DNA of 64,000 bases, taken from NCBI RefSeq assembly GCF_000800455.1, contig NZ_CP007456.1, positions 1,426,001-1,490,000 on the forward strand, read 5' to 3'. The DNA comes from Bifidobacterium catenulatum PV20-2. GTDB lineage: Bacteria; Actinomycetota; Actinomycetes; Actinomycetales; Bifidobacteriaceae. The notes beneath the pieces were generated by a model. It was not told the DNA's origin, ran no database searches, and was given only the letters and a program-made list of their open reading frames with translations. How positions within the stretch are numbered: the first letter of the stretch is position 1; each line of letters starts with the position of its first letter. The position numbers and the translations under genes are program-made. Shown here one piece after another: positions 8,234-17,071 of the stretch.

Positions 8234-8605
8234 TCAGACAATGCGGAACATTGGTTTGGAGGTTATGGAATTGACGAATATCACCCGTTGCATCTCAGCG
8301 AGCCTATCTTGCAATTCAGTGGTGATGTATCGCTTTTTCACCAAGTCGATCTCCCGACCAAAAGTCGATGTGAGATCATCGCGCAAAGCCCACTCATCAA
8401 TCATTGGATTAGCCGTGTCATCAAACTGGTAGATGAAATCGATATCCGAATCCGCACGTCCCTCGCCGCGAGCCATGGAACCGAACAGGTACAGTTCATT
8501 GACATGATGCCTCAGCGCGATAGGACGAGCAATGTCCGCTATCTGCTGCGGTGTAATGTCCTCGGGAATTTCGACCCGAGTAGTTCGGTCTTCGTCCCTC
8601 TTCAT
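8234..8605 (-). CDS. mntA: MntA-type minimal nucleotidyltransferase antitoxin
   Basis: 123 residues with the polymerase-beta fold signature GSMARGEGRADSDID (GSx10DxD) near residues 41-55, which binds Mg-ATP. MntA antitoxins neutralise HepT by transferring AMP onto a tyrosine by the HEPN motif. The DxD and a downstream Asp (EIDLV) fit the catalytic triad. The ATG at 8605 was chosen; a TTG at 8611 is an alternative. It is directly upstream of hepT in an operon. Confidence 0.88.
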   Translation of the reverse strand: MKRDEDRTTRVEIPEDITPQQIADIARPIALRHHVNELYLFGSMARGEGRADSDIDFIYQFDDTANPMIDEWALRDDLTSTFGREIDLVKKRYITTELQDRLAEMQRVIFVNSITSKPMFRIV

Positions 8606-8648
8606 CCGCAATCATCCTCATCAACAAATCATTGGCGAAATCCGAAGC
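8604..8648. repeat. 45-bp direct repeat, right copy flanking HepT/MntA
   Basis: The partner of the repeat at 7781-7825, with 5 mismatches. It spans the mntA ribosome-binding region and start. The minus-strand frame through it (EQEASDFANDLLMRMIADEEG) is open upstream to about 8771, so it may be the 3' part of a small decayed gene that precedes mntA. Confidence 0.65.
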
Positions 8649-8771
8649 TTCCTGCTCATTCTCGAACGGCTCCGCAATCTGGCATGACGATTGCAATCGC
8701 GCACCTTGTCCTTTCAATGCGCTAGCCCTACTTGGCCGTCGAGCCGCACATGCGCCCAATACGGAAGACAC

Positions 8772-9083
8772 CTAGTCCGAAGGAATGGAAGCATGATCGT
8801 ATATACCGACCATGCGAATCACATGCTTTCTTTCACGCTTGTAGTACACGACCAACACGTCATCATCAAACGTATGAAACTCGAAGAAATGTCCGTCACC
8901 AAACGGCGGATGCTCCAACACGTGATCATGCCAACCGGATTCCTCCACCTTGCCCTTCTGCGCAAGCTCGCAGATGGCCTCGCGCACCGAACGGATGACA
9001 AACGCGAACTGATCATGCGTGTATTTTGCCTTCAGAGGCACGGCAGTACGCCAAAAATCAGGAGAAGCCTTCACATCCCACAC
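8772..9083 (-). CDS. YafQ/RelE-family toxin
   Basis: A 103-residue protein with the compact RelE/YafQ layout: WRTAVPLKAKYT at the start and a C-terminal block HFFEFHTFDDDVLVVYYKRE then HVIRMVGIYDH, typical of mRNA interferases that cut in the ribosomal A site. It starts with GTG 3 nt after the antitoxin stop, so it is translationally coupled. It is the second gene of a type II toxin-antitoxin operon. Confidence 0.85.
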   Translation of the reverse strand: MWDVKASPDFWRTAVPLKAKYTHDQFAFVIRSVREAICELAQKGKVEESGWHDHVLEHPPFGDGHFFEFHTFDDDVLVVYYKRERKHVIRMVGIYDHASIPSD

Positions 9084-9085
9084 AG

Positions 9086-9400
9086 TTACTGCCCAACCTC
9101 TTCAGCGGTCAAGCCCAGTTCACCGAGCACGTCGTCGGGAATAGTGCGGGCGTCAACGGCATCATCCGGCAATAACCCATATTCCTGGGCTTCCACGCGA
9201 AGCATATCCCGACGAACATCCTCAGCCAATTCACGGCTCACTCCGGAAGAAAACAACCCATCAAACGGAGTACGACTCTCATTGGCAACTTGCGTCACCA
9301 TCATCTTCATCGCACTTGGAGTAGTGATGCCATTACGGGCAAAAGCGGCATCAGCCCGTTGCTTGACATCATCAGGAACATTAATCTGAATCAAAGCCAT
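9086..9400 (-). CDS. RelB/DinJ-family antitoxin
   Basis: 104 residues. The N-terminus ALIQINVPDDVKQRADAAFA is a ribbon-helix-helix strand and helix of the RelB/DinJ type, followed by GITTPSAMKMMVTQVA, and the acidic C-terminal half is the toxin-wrapping part. AGGTG lies 5 nt before the ATG; the longer in-frame extension to 9475 runs through AT-rich promoter sequence. The AT-rich run at 9420-9470 probably holds the autoregulated promoter. The toxin follows directly. Confidence 0.85.
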   Translation of the reverse strand: MALIQINVPDDVKQRADAAFARNGITTPSAMKMMVTQVANESRTPFDGLFSSGVSRELAEDVRRDMLRVEAQEYGLLPDDAVDARTIPDDVLGELGLTAEEVGQ

Positions 9401-9638
9401 AACGCACCTCGTTCCATTGCATATTATGAATTTCCCATATTTTATCATATAAAAAGCTTTCACAAAAAAGAACAAAGCGACTCAACAACAAGGGAAAACT
9501 CGCACCTCCAGCCCGCGATTTCGCAATTTGACCAAGCATCGCAACCCGCGGAACCGCCAAACCGCACCCCACCCCTGCCGTGTTCTGCCATTGTCCTTAT
9601 CAGTCAATGATGGTCCACGACAATGGAGGTCGCTGGCG

Positions 9639-10051
9639 ATGGAGACACATACAGAGCAGCTGCCGCACCCAAAGGATTTCCGTTCCTTGTTCGACGGCAA
9701 GATTTACCAGCGTGCGCAGGCGTATTATGACGCCGGCATGGTCCAACACGTCTCGCAGGTTGCGCCCAGCCTGTGGCATGCTCAGGTGATGGGGTCGGAC
9801 GCGCATTACGATGTGGACATCCGCATTCGTCATAGTCGCATCGTCTCTGCGGCGTGCACATGCCCCTATGGCCAAAAGCACACGATTGCAAGCATGTGGG
9901 TGCCGCCCTGCTCGCGCTCGACGCACGGAATCGGCAAACGGTGCCACAAATAAGCCAACTGGCGTTCCGCAAGCATCCGGGGTACCGTCCACGCAGACGC
10001 CCGCACCTACTATTGAAGGAGCATCAGAGTATCACCAACCGCATATCGTAA
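9639..10051 (+). pseudogene. SWIM zinc-finger protein, frameshifted and truncated
   Basis: From the ATG at 9639 the frame reads like the N-terminus of bacterial SWIM proteins (FDGKIYQRAQAYYDAGMV, then IVSAACTCPYGQK). The zinc motif CxCx(n)CxH is completed only in the next frame (HDCKHVGAALLALDARN, from ~9882), so a single-base frameshift lies near 9880. Frame 3 then stops at 10051, far short of a full-length SWIM protein (often linked to SNF2 helicases). It is therefore decayed. Confidence 0.75.
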
Positions 10052-10059
10052 GGAATCGC

Positions 10060-10706
10060 ATGCGTTATTTCACTTCGAACACGCATTTCGGCCATCCACT
10101 GGTCACCGCGCTGCGCGGGTTCCTGAACAATGGCAGGCTACGTGCTGAGTACCTCGACATCTGGCAGACGCAGACCCGCGCCGCCGCACACGCGTGGATC
10201 AAACAATACGTGCACGACAATCAGACATCGTTCAAAGCGATCTGCGACATCGCACGCCACGAGAACACCATCATCGACAATATCAACGAGATCGTCGGGC
10301 ACGACGACGAACTGTGGATTCTCGGCGACCTCTCCTACCGTTGCACCGTCGAGCACACACTCGAATGCCTGCGCCGCATCAACTGCCGGCATTTGCATCT
10401 GATCATCGGCAACCACGACCGCAACTTCCGCCTCCGATTCAATGACATGCTATACGAAGACGCGTTCGAAACCATCGACGACTACCGCGAAATCGATATG
10501 GAACTTCCCGTTCTCGTTGAATCCGGCAAAATAACGGTGGCGACCACGCAGCAAAGCATCGCCATGAGCCACTTCCCCAGACTCTCGGCATTGGCCGAAG
10601 AGCACGGCGACTGGCCGAGCAACTGAACGAGTTCGCCGATATGGCGCCTACCACCGAAGGTTGGTTGCTCTACGGTCATGCGGCTCCGCCCCACCAAATC
10701 GGATAG
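10060..10706 (+). pseudogene. Calcineurin-like metallophosphoesterase with frameshift
   Basis: From the ATG at 10060 the product starts MRYFTSNTHFGHPLV (family start YFTSDTHFGH, here with Asn in place of the first metal Asp) and has WILGDLSY, IIGNHDRNF and AMSHFP, the metal-binding blocks of a phage/plasmid-type phosphoesterase. The frame stops at 10626 after GDWPSN. The expected continuation (EGWLLYGHAAPP, the last metal His region) is in another frame to 10706. A frameshift near 10600 plus the D-to-N change suggest a non-functional gene. Confidence 0.75.
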
Positions 10707-10760
10707 CCGATGAACTCAGTGATTCAATCGCTCACCTTTTACAGTGATGGGCAGAAACGT

Positions 10761-11474
10761 TCAGCAGCGCCCCTCGTACAGGAAGAAGGAAAGCGAACCG
10801 TCTTCTAAACCACCTTGAGTAAAGGACTCCCTGCGTATGGTACGTTCCGCTTTACGTGTCAAACCACGGTAATCATAAAACCCGTAATCGCAGGTGGTGT
10901 CAGTGAAGAGGAAATACTCGTTCATTCCAGCATCACGAAACACGTCAAGCATGTGGTTGAACAGCTTACGACCGACGCCCATGCCCCGCGCTTCCGGGGA
11001 AACCACGAACAGCGTTACCTCAGCCTGATAGCTTTTGCCGGCATCTCGCTTCAACATTTCATCGGCCTGCAAAATCGCAATCTGGTCGGCAAGTCCTCGA
11101 CGGCCATCCTTGCTTGCCAACAAGGGCAACGCCAAGCAATTTCGCGTAATAGCATGACGTATCCTCTGCGCTGTGGTAACACGGGATCTCAACGAGCCCA
11201 ATACCACGCCAAGCACCCGACCATCACGTTCAGCGACCGTAGCCTCGGTGGTGCGGGAAAGAAAATCATGCATGTCGATTGCCGCAAGTCGGTGCATATT
11301 GCGCAGACGAATCGCCTTGCGCAACTTGTACTCACGCAACCCGCGCTCATCGTTCGGAACATTCCCGTTATCATCCGACTCATCATCCGCATACCAAGCT
11401 TGTCGAACAAGCTCTTCAAGCGCAGGAAAATCCGTGCGACGCATCGTCCGAAGCATAATTGTTTCTGAGGTCAT
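10761..11474 (-). CDS. GNAT-family N-acetyltransferase
   Basis: About 237 residues starting MTSETIMLRTMRRTDFPALEE, the beta1-alpha1 opening of a GNAT domain. Acetyl-CoA binding motif A is VSPEARGMGVGRKLF (R/Q-x-x-G-x-G/A), followed by YFLFTDTTCDYGFYDYRG. There is an unusually long insert between strands 1 and 3. GGGGGAG lies 4 nt before the ATG at 11474; the 35-residue upstream extension to 11579 was rejected. The acetyl acceptor is unknown. It is monocistronic. Confidence 0.85.
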   Translation of the reverse strand: MTSETIMLRTMRRTDFPALEELVRQAWYADDESDDNGNVPNDERGLREYKLRKAIRLRNMHRLAAIDMHDFLSRTTEATVAERDGRVLGVVLGSLRSRVTTAQRIRHAITRNCLALPLLASKDGRRGLADQIAILQADEMLKRDAGKSYQAEVTLFVVSPEARGMGVGRKLFNHMLDVFRDAGMNEYFLFTDTTCDYGFYDYRGLTRKAERTIRRESFTQGGLEDGSLSFFLYEGRC

Positions 11475-11659
11475 GCTCCCCCATCCTAGCCGCAGCCATG
11501 CCAAAGCTCTGTTCCTGGATGGCATAATGCACATGGTATTGCAATAGCAGGAATGCGTAGAATTTGTTGGCATTGGCATGTGACGCTTGGGGGTCTAGGA
11601 GCCACGCGCTTAGGATGAGACAGGATTGCGCGCGACGCGCAATGAATGAGAGGTTCATC

Positions 11660-12408
11660 ATGGCAACGTTGATTAGACGGATTACAGGTACTCTATGCTT
11701 AGTACTTGCCGTGGCATGCGCATGTTACGCTTTCGCCGTGCGCAATACGCATTCCGGCACGAGTTTCTGGATTGTTTGGCTAGCGTTCGCAGTTTTGTTC
11801 GCAATACTCGGATTCGGTCTGCTCTTCCGGTGGTGGACGATATTGCCAAGACTGGTCAGAGGCATCTTGATTGCGGTCGTGTGTATTGGTCTGGTCGTGT
11901 TCGGCACGGTGGAAGGTTGCATCGTCAGCAAAATGCATGCGCAAGGTGAACCAAATCTCGATTATGTGGTGGTGCTCGGCGCCCAAGTGCGTAAGTCCGG
12001 CCCAAGCCTTGTACTTCGCTACCGTCTCGACAAAGCCATCGAATATTTAGATGAGAATCCGAATACCATCTGCATCGTTTCCGGCGGAAAAGGACCGAAT
12101 GAACCGTTCCCCGAAGCCCAAGGCATGGCTGACTATCTTAAGGAACATGGTATTGCCGAACAGCGCATTCTTGAGGAGCCGGATTCAAAAACCACTGAGG
12201 AAAACATCGTCAACAGCAAGAAGATGATCAACGACGATAATGCTTCCATAGGCGTGATCACCAATAACTTCCACATGTTCCGCGCATTGCAGATTGCCGA
12301 CAAATATGGCTTAGACAACGCCCAAGGCATTGCGGCCGGCTCTCCCCGAACATGCTCGTCAACAATATGGTTCGTGAGTTTTTCGCCGAAATCAAATTCC
12401 TGCTGTAA
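11660..12408 (+). CDS. DUF218 (YdcF-like) membrane protein with 3' frameshift
   Basis: It begins with about three hydrophobic segments (residues ~8-27, 33-52, 65-83) followed by an extracytoplasmic DUF218 domain: DYVVVLGAQVRKSGPS, ICIVSGGKGPNE, and DSKTTEENIVNSKKM. The family may act on envelope carbohydrates. The written frame changes after GIAAGS at ~12345 and would run to 12502 through the terminator hairpin. The expected ending (NNMVREFFAEIKFLL, stop at 12408) is in another frame. GAGAGG precedes the ATG at 11660. The frameshift is either real or an assembly error. Confidence 0.75.
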
Positions 12409-12459
12409 CTCACGTTTCGGCAATCTCTTTGCTCTGGTTAAGGGAATACGAAATAAATT

Positions 12460-12492
12460 GAGGGGTGGAATCCATACTGGATTCCACCCCTC
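12460..12492. terminator. Strong hairpin between convergent DUF218 gene and tig
   Basis: A perfect 14-bp stem (GAGGGGTGGAATCC with its complement) around a 5-nt loop sits between the convergent 3' ends. It probably terminates both transcripts, though the T-run is weak. Confidence 0.8.
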
Positions 12493-12538
12493 AACGCCTT
12501 AGAAAGATGACTCTAACGAGTCAGGCATTAAGAGAAGC

Positions 12539-13900
12539 TCACTCTTCGGAAGCGAGTTCGTCAGCCACAGCGGCGGCTGCGGAAGCAGCTTCAACGCTCT
12601 CGGCTTCTTCATCTTCAGCGGCTTCGCCGAGGAAGGCGCTCAGGTCCAGGGTTTCACCCTCGGACTTGAAGGTCACAGCGCGCATACCGGCAAGCAGCCC
12701 CTTGGAACGACCGACTTCCTGCACTGCGGAGCCGAGCTGGCCGTTGCGCATGATGGCCTGGATGAAGGCGTTCGGATCCATGCCGTACTGCTGGGCGATG
12801 GAAGCAAGGAAATTGAACACTTCGGCCTGAGAGACCTTGATGTCCAGCTTCTCGGCGAGCACGTCGAGCACCATCTGGTCGCGCAGTTCCTTCTCAACGG
12901 TTTCTTCGGCTTCTGCCTTCTGCTCCTTGGTGGCGTTGGCCGGATCAGCGGTCACACCCTTGAGCTGCTGCTCAACCATTTCAGCCTTGACGCCCTTCGG
13001 CACCGGAATCTCCAGGCCTTCTTCGAGCTTGGCGATGAAAGCATCGCGGGCTGCGGTGGCCTGACGGCCTTCGGCATCCTGGGAAGCGGCCTTCTTGAGG
13101 TCTTCCTTCAGCTCGTCGAGGGTGTCGAACTCGGAGGCTTCGGAAGCGAAGTCATCGTCGAGTTCCGGCAGCTCTTCAGCCTTGACGGAGTTGACCTTGA
13201 CCTTGATCTGGGCCTTCTCGCCTTCGTGCTCGCCAGCTTCCAGCGTGCCTTCAAAGGTGGTCTCTTCGCCGGAGGACAGGCCTTCGAGGGCCTCATCCAG
13301 ACCGTCGAGCATGGTTTCGGAGCCGAGCTCGTAGCTCACGCCTTCCTGGGAGTCGACCACTTCACCGTTGATTTCGGCGGTCAGGTCGATGTTGGCGTAG
13401 TCACCCTTGGCGGCCGGACGGTCCACACCCACGAGGGTGCCGAAACGCTGACGCAGCGCTTCCAGACGGTTGTTGATGTCTTCGTCGGTGATTTCAGCCT
13501 TGGCGACCTCAATCTCCATGCCGTCGATTGCCGGCAGCTCGATGTCCGGGCGGCGCTCAACGGTGGCCACGAACTTCAGCTTGGTCTCGTCCTTAGCGGA
13601 TTCCGGCACTTCCTGAACGTCGATTGCCGGCTGGGCCATCGGGTGGATGCCTTTTTCTTCGAGAGCCTTGGAGTACAGCTCCGGCACGCCGTTATTCACG
13701 GCTTCGCCAGCAACAGCACCGAAACCGATGCGCTGGTCGATGATCTTGCCGGGCACGTGGCCCTTACGGAAGCCAGGCACGTTCACCTGCTTGGCGATTT
13801 CCTTGCGAGCATTGTCGAGATACGGGTTGAACTCTTCCGGATCAACGGTGACGGTGAGCTTCACCTTGGTCGGCTCAAGATTCCTGACGCTGATTTTCAC
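12539..13900 (-). CDS. tig: Trigger factor (ribosome-associated chaperone/PPIase)
   Basis: 453 residues, typical of actinobacterial trigger factors. The N-terminal ribosome-binding domain has GFRKGHVPGKII (residues ~44-55). An FKBP-like prolyl isomerase domain follows at ~150-240 (KGDYANIDLTAEING, YELGSETMLDGLDEALEGL), then a helical C-terminal chaperone domain. The tail is an Ala/Glu-rich extension (EDEEAESVEAASAAAA) common in this group. It binds nascent chains at the exit tunnel. It lies downstream of rnd on the same strand, 52 bp away, and ends at a strong terminator. Confidence 0.97.
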   Translation of the reverse strand: MKISVRNLEPTKVKLTVTVDPEEFNPYLDNARKEIAKQVNVPGFRKGHVPGKIIDQRIGFGAVAGEAVNNGVPELYSKALEEKGIHPMAQPAIDVQEVPESAKDETKLKFVATVERRPDIELPAIDGMEIEVAKAEITDEDINNRLEALRQRFGTLVGVDRPAAKGDYANIDLTAEINGEVVDSQEGVSYELGSETMLDGLDEALEGLSSGEETTFEGTLEAGEHEGEKAQIKVKVNSVKAEELPELDDDFASEASEFDTLDELKEDLKKAASQDAEGRQATAARDAFIAKLEEGLEIPVPKGVKAEMVEQQLKGVTADPANATKEQKAEAEETVEKELRDQMVLDVLAEKLDIKVSQAEVFNFLASIAQQYGMDPNAFIQAIMRNGQLGSAVQEVGRSKGLLAGMRAVTFKSEGETLDLSAFLGEAAEDEEAESVEAASAAAAVADELASEE

Positions 13901-13952
13901 GCTTGCGCTCCTGAAAAATACGGTTCTTCACATTTCTGCCGTTAGGCAACCT

Positions 13953-15248
13953 CTACATGATAGCGCGACTCACGGACTCTGCAACCAGCGCGACTTGCCA
14001 TGCCCTCGCGCCCTGCTCGGTAAGGAATTGCGCGACATCACGTTCCTGCGGCTCATCCGTCCAGCAGAGGTTACGCAAATACTGCGGTTTGATGATGACT
14101 TCCGCTGGTGTACGCGTATCTTCCGCTATCTGCGCCACCACCTTGCGTACCTTGTCAAGTGTGGCGAGGCGTTCCGGATAGCGTTCCCTCCAGGCTCGCG
14201 TCGCACGTGGGGCGGATGTGGCTTGCGCTTCTTGGTTCTGAGGATTGCCGTTGTCTATGACCGGCCACTCGCTTTCCGGAAGATCAAGTGCCTGCTGGAT
14301 TATTTTCTTCCACATGCTTGGCTTGATTTTGCGTTGGATGGGCGCGTAGCGTTCGAACATTTTCTCCTGTTCGGCGTCAGCTTGGATGCGCACACGTTCG
14401 TTGATGGAACGCACCGCTCTGAATTGCGCGGCATTGTGTGGCTTGCGCTCCGCCACTTCGATGATGGTTCTGTCGGCAAGCAGCAGCGTTGGCGAAATAT
14501 CGTATTGGCGCGCCAGTTCGTCTCGCTTGGTCCATAGTGCTTTCGCCACAGCCAAGGCCTGACGGTCCTTCATGATTTCGGTGATATGCGAGATGCGCAG
14601 CCATGGAACGGGATGCTCTTTGCGTGGCGCGGTTCCTTCGCGCAGCGCGTAATCGAATTCCTCCTCGGCCCATTCGATTTTGCCTTGACGGCGCAGTTCG
14701 GCGCGCATGATCGTTTCCAGCTCGATCAGCAATTCAACATCCAACGCCGCATAATTGCGCCAGTCACGCGGCAACGGACGATATGACCAATCGGCTGCGG
14801 AATGCTCTTTGGCAAGTGTCAATCCCAAGTAATGCTCCGTAACGGCGGCCAAACCGAACCGTTTCATGCCGAGCAGTCTCGCGGCGATCTCGGTGTCGAA
14901 TAACCGCTGCGGCTTCAATCCAAGATCATTGAATCCTGGTAGATCCTGCAAAGAATCATGCAGAATCCATACCGCATCGCCTACGGCAGTATTGAAATCG
15001 TTCCAATCAATACCTTCGGCAGTCAATGCCTGCGGGTCAAGCAATCCTATGCCGGCACCGTCCCTTTTGAACTGCACCAACCAATCGTCATGACCGTATC
15101 GGAAACCGGATGCTCGCTCCGCATCGGCAGCAAGCGACCCGTGGGAAGACGCCAAAGCGCTGCAGTACTCTCGAAATGCCGGTAGGGTGTCGATCACATC
15201 GGGCACGCCCTCACGCGGCTCGGCCTGCAACCTTGGCTCGTCAGTCAA
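13953..15248 (-). CDS. rnd: Ribonuclease D (HRDC-domain 3'-5' exoribonuclease)
   Basis: 431 residues with a DEDD exonuclease domain: LAADAERASGFRY (Exo I D-x-E), WILHDSLQDLPGF (Exo II with Asp) and YAALDVELLIELE (Exo III, Y-x3-D). HRDC-like helical domains follow (LLADRTIIEVAERKP). It trims tRNA and other RNA 3' ends. The start overlaps the stop of the DUF3000 gene by 8 bp, so the two are coupled; this neighbour pair is conserved in actinobacteria. Confidence 0.93.
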   Translation of the reverse strand: MTDEPRLQAEPREGVPDVIDTLPAFREYCSALASSHGSLAADAERASGFRYGHDDWLVQFKRDGAGIGLLDPQALTAEGIDWNDFNTAVGDAVWILHDSLQDLPGFNDLGLKPQRLFDTEIAARLLGMKRFGLAAVTEHYLGLTLAKEHSAADWSYRPLPRDWRNYAALDVELLIELETIMRAELRRQGKIEWAEEEFDYALREGTAPRKEHPVPWLRISHITEIMKDRQALAVAKALWTKRDELARQYDISPTLLLADRTIIEVAERKPHNAAQFRAVRSINERVRIQADAEQEKMFERYAPIQRKIKPSMWKKIIQQALDLPESEWPVIDNGNPQNQEAQATSAPRATRAWRERYPERLATLDKVRKVVAQIAEDTRTPAEVIIKPQYLRNLCWTDEPQERDVAQFLTEQGARAWQVALVAESVSRAIM

Positions 15249-15873
15249 TGGGATAATCCTCCTCGGATTGCGTCATGGACTGGAGGAATTCCGCCCATGC
15301 ACCCACCTGAGTGCCTGCGTCAAGACCTCCATCGGCATAGTCTAATGGCGTCCAAGACACACGAATCTCACATCCGGTTTCCGGAGCGTCGGATTGCCCG
15401 CCAAATACCGTGCTTCTCGTAACGGTGACGGTTCCTGAAACATGTTCGACACCGTATGCGCCAATCTGGTCCACCATCGCATCCCAATACATGGACGGCG
15501 TCAGGCAGTCCCTTTCGTTGTCGGGCAGTGGCAGCGTGGCGAATGCGACGCAACGCCAATGCGAATGCCAGTCGTTTCGGTATTTGTGCGAATACAGCAC
15601 CATGATCCAACCGGTGGAACGCGTCTCATCGCAATCCATTTCGACGCCGATGCCGAAACTCGCCATGGCGCATGGCACTGGAATCTCACGATATGACACA
15701 CCTGATAATCGTGGCATGCGTTCCACGGAAAGCACGGCGTCCCACACTTTGTCTGGCACGCCGGAGGGTCTAGTCAACATTGGTTCAGGAGGGGCTGCGC
15801 AGGCGCACGATCCCCTACCTTTGGTGCGCGCTTCGTTGGGCGCACCTTGAGGAAAAGCATAGATGTCCGCCAT
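15241..15873 (-). CDS. DUF3000 family protein
   Basis: 210 residues matching the actinobacterial DUF3000 family: PSGVPDKVWDAVLSVE near residue 36, then MASFGIGVEMDCDE, GWIMVLYSHKYRNDWHSHWR and ATLPLPDNERDC. No catalytic motif is known. The conserved place upstream of rnd suggests a link with RNA processing, which is unproven. Confidence 0.85.
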   Translation of the reverse strand: MADIYAFPQGAPNEARTKGRGSCACAAPPEPMLTRPSGVPDKVWDAVLSVERMPRLSGVSYREIPVPCAMASFGIGVEMDCDETRSTGWIMVLYSHKYRNDWHSHWRCVAFATLPLPDNERDCLTPSMYWDAMVDQIGAYGVEHVSGTVTVTRSTVFGGQSDAPETGCEIRVSWTPLDYADGGLDAGTQVGAWAEFLQSMTQSEEDYPID

Positions 15874-16067
15874 GATTCAAGACTACGGCAGCGACACCGC
15901 TTTCACGGTATTTCGCAGCATTTCGCCACGCGTCGAATGTGAAGATTTTTTCCGCGTGGCGAATGCTGGTTCAACAATTGCACGAATATTCCCTTTTCCA
16001 ATCGCTGAGGCACTTTCAAACGATTGATTCGCCGGAATCGTTGGTTGGAATATGCGAGGCTTCCCGT

Positions 16068-16949
16068 TTAGTAGACGGTGAAACCGTGCGATTGGAATTG
16101 TTCCACTACACGCTGTTTCATTGCCGCGGACGGACCTTTCTGGTCTTCCAGCGGGTAGGGAATGTCGAGCATATGCCATTTCGGGCGTCCCAGCTGGTGG
16201 AATCCGAGCACGTCGATATGTTCCACGGCGTCGCCGAACGATTCGCAGATCTTCGCCACGTTCTCAACGTTTTCCTCGGACGAGGTGAGCCCTGGCACGA
16301 GTACGAAACGCACCCAAATCTTCTTGCCTGCCTTGGCCAGTCGCTGTCCGAAATCGATTGTCGGCTGCAAAATGCCTCCGGTCACCTTCTTGTAGGTTTC
16401 CTCGTCGCCAGACTTGACATCAAGCAGACACAGGTCGATATCGTCCACCATGTCGTCGGTATAGCTTGCGCCAAGGAATCCGGAAGTGTCGAGGCATGTG
16501 TGCACCCCCATCTCCTTGGCCGCATGGAACACGCGGGAGACGAATGCCGGTTGCATCATGGATTCGCCGCCTGAGAAGGTGATGCCGCCATGCGTCGCCT
16601 TGAAAAGGTCGGCATAACGTTCGATCTTTTTGACCATGGCTTCGTAGTAGACGGGTTTGCCATCACGCATTTTCCATGTGTCTGGATTCTGGCAGTACTG
16701 GCAGCGCAATGGGCAACCGCTCATGAAAACGGTCATACGTGTTCCCGGACCGTCGACGGACGTGTTAATGTCCCAAGAATGCACGAAACCGATATCACCG
16801 CTTTTCAGCGCATTGATGCGATCGCGACGATCTAATCCGATCGGTGATTCAAAGCCCGATAATCCTCCCATGAGCGTCTGGTTGACGTAGCTTTGCGATT
16901 CTCTGAGCATGTGCCTGGTTGTGGAGCGAAAATGTACGTTCTCAGACAT
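16068..16949 (-). CDS. pflA: Pyruvate formate-lyase-activating enzyme (radical SAM)
   Basis: About 293 residues with the radical-SAM cluster motif CPLRCQYC (CxxxCxxC, the [4Fe-4S]/SAM site), preceded by the glycyl-radical-enzyme activase context SVDGPGTRMTVFMSGC. GGITFSGGE (GGE motif) and DIDLCLLDVKS follow. It creates the glycyl radical on PflB under anaerobiosis. AAAGGAC lies 5 nt before the ATG at 16949. It is 122 bp downstream of pflB across a hairpin, so some expression may come by read-through. Confidence 0.96.
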   Translation of the reverse strand: MSENVHFRSTTRHMLRESQSYVNQTLMGGLSGFESPIGLDRRDRINALKSGDIGFVHSWDINTSVDGPGTRMTVFMSGCPLRCQYCQNPDTWKMRDGKPVYYEAMVKKIERYADLFKATHGGITFSGGESMMQPAFVSRVFHAAKEMGVHTCLDTSGFLGASYTDDMVDDIDLCLLDVKSGDEETYKKVTGGILQPTIDFGQRLAKAGKKIWVRFVLVPGLTSSEENVENVAKICESFGDAVEHIDVLGFHQLGRPKWHMLDIPYPLEDQKGPSAAMKQRVVEQFQSHGFTVY

Positions 16950-16979
16950 CCGTGTCCTTTCGTTGTATCTCTCCAATGG

Positions 16980-17006
16980 GTTTTCCCCATATTGTACGGG
17001 GAAAAC
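16980..17006. promoter_or_regulatory. 9-bp inverted repeat before pflA
   Basis: GTTTTCCCC and GGGGAAAAC face each other with a 9-nt spacer, between the pflB terminator and the pflA start. It may be an operator or leader hairpin for pflA. It is seen only as symmetry. Confidence 0.4.
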
Positions 17007-17040
17007 AATGGGGCGGAGCTTTCACACTCCGCCCCATTGT
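17005..17040 (-). terminator. Terminator downstream of pflB
   Basis: A perfect 14-bp stem (ACAATGGGGCGGAG and complement) with an 8-nt loop lies directly after the pflB stop, before pflA. Confidence 0.85.
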
Positions 17041-17071
17041 CGTCTACCGTTTCACGCGGTGCCGTTCAGTC

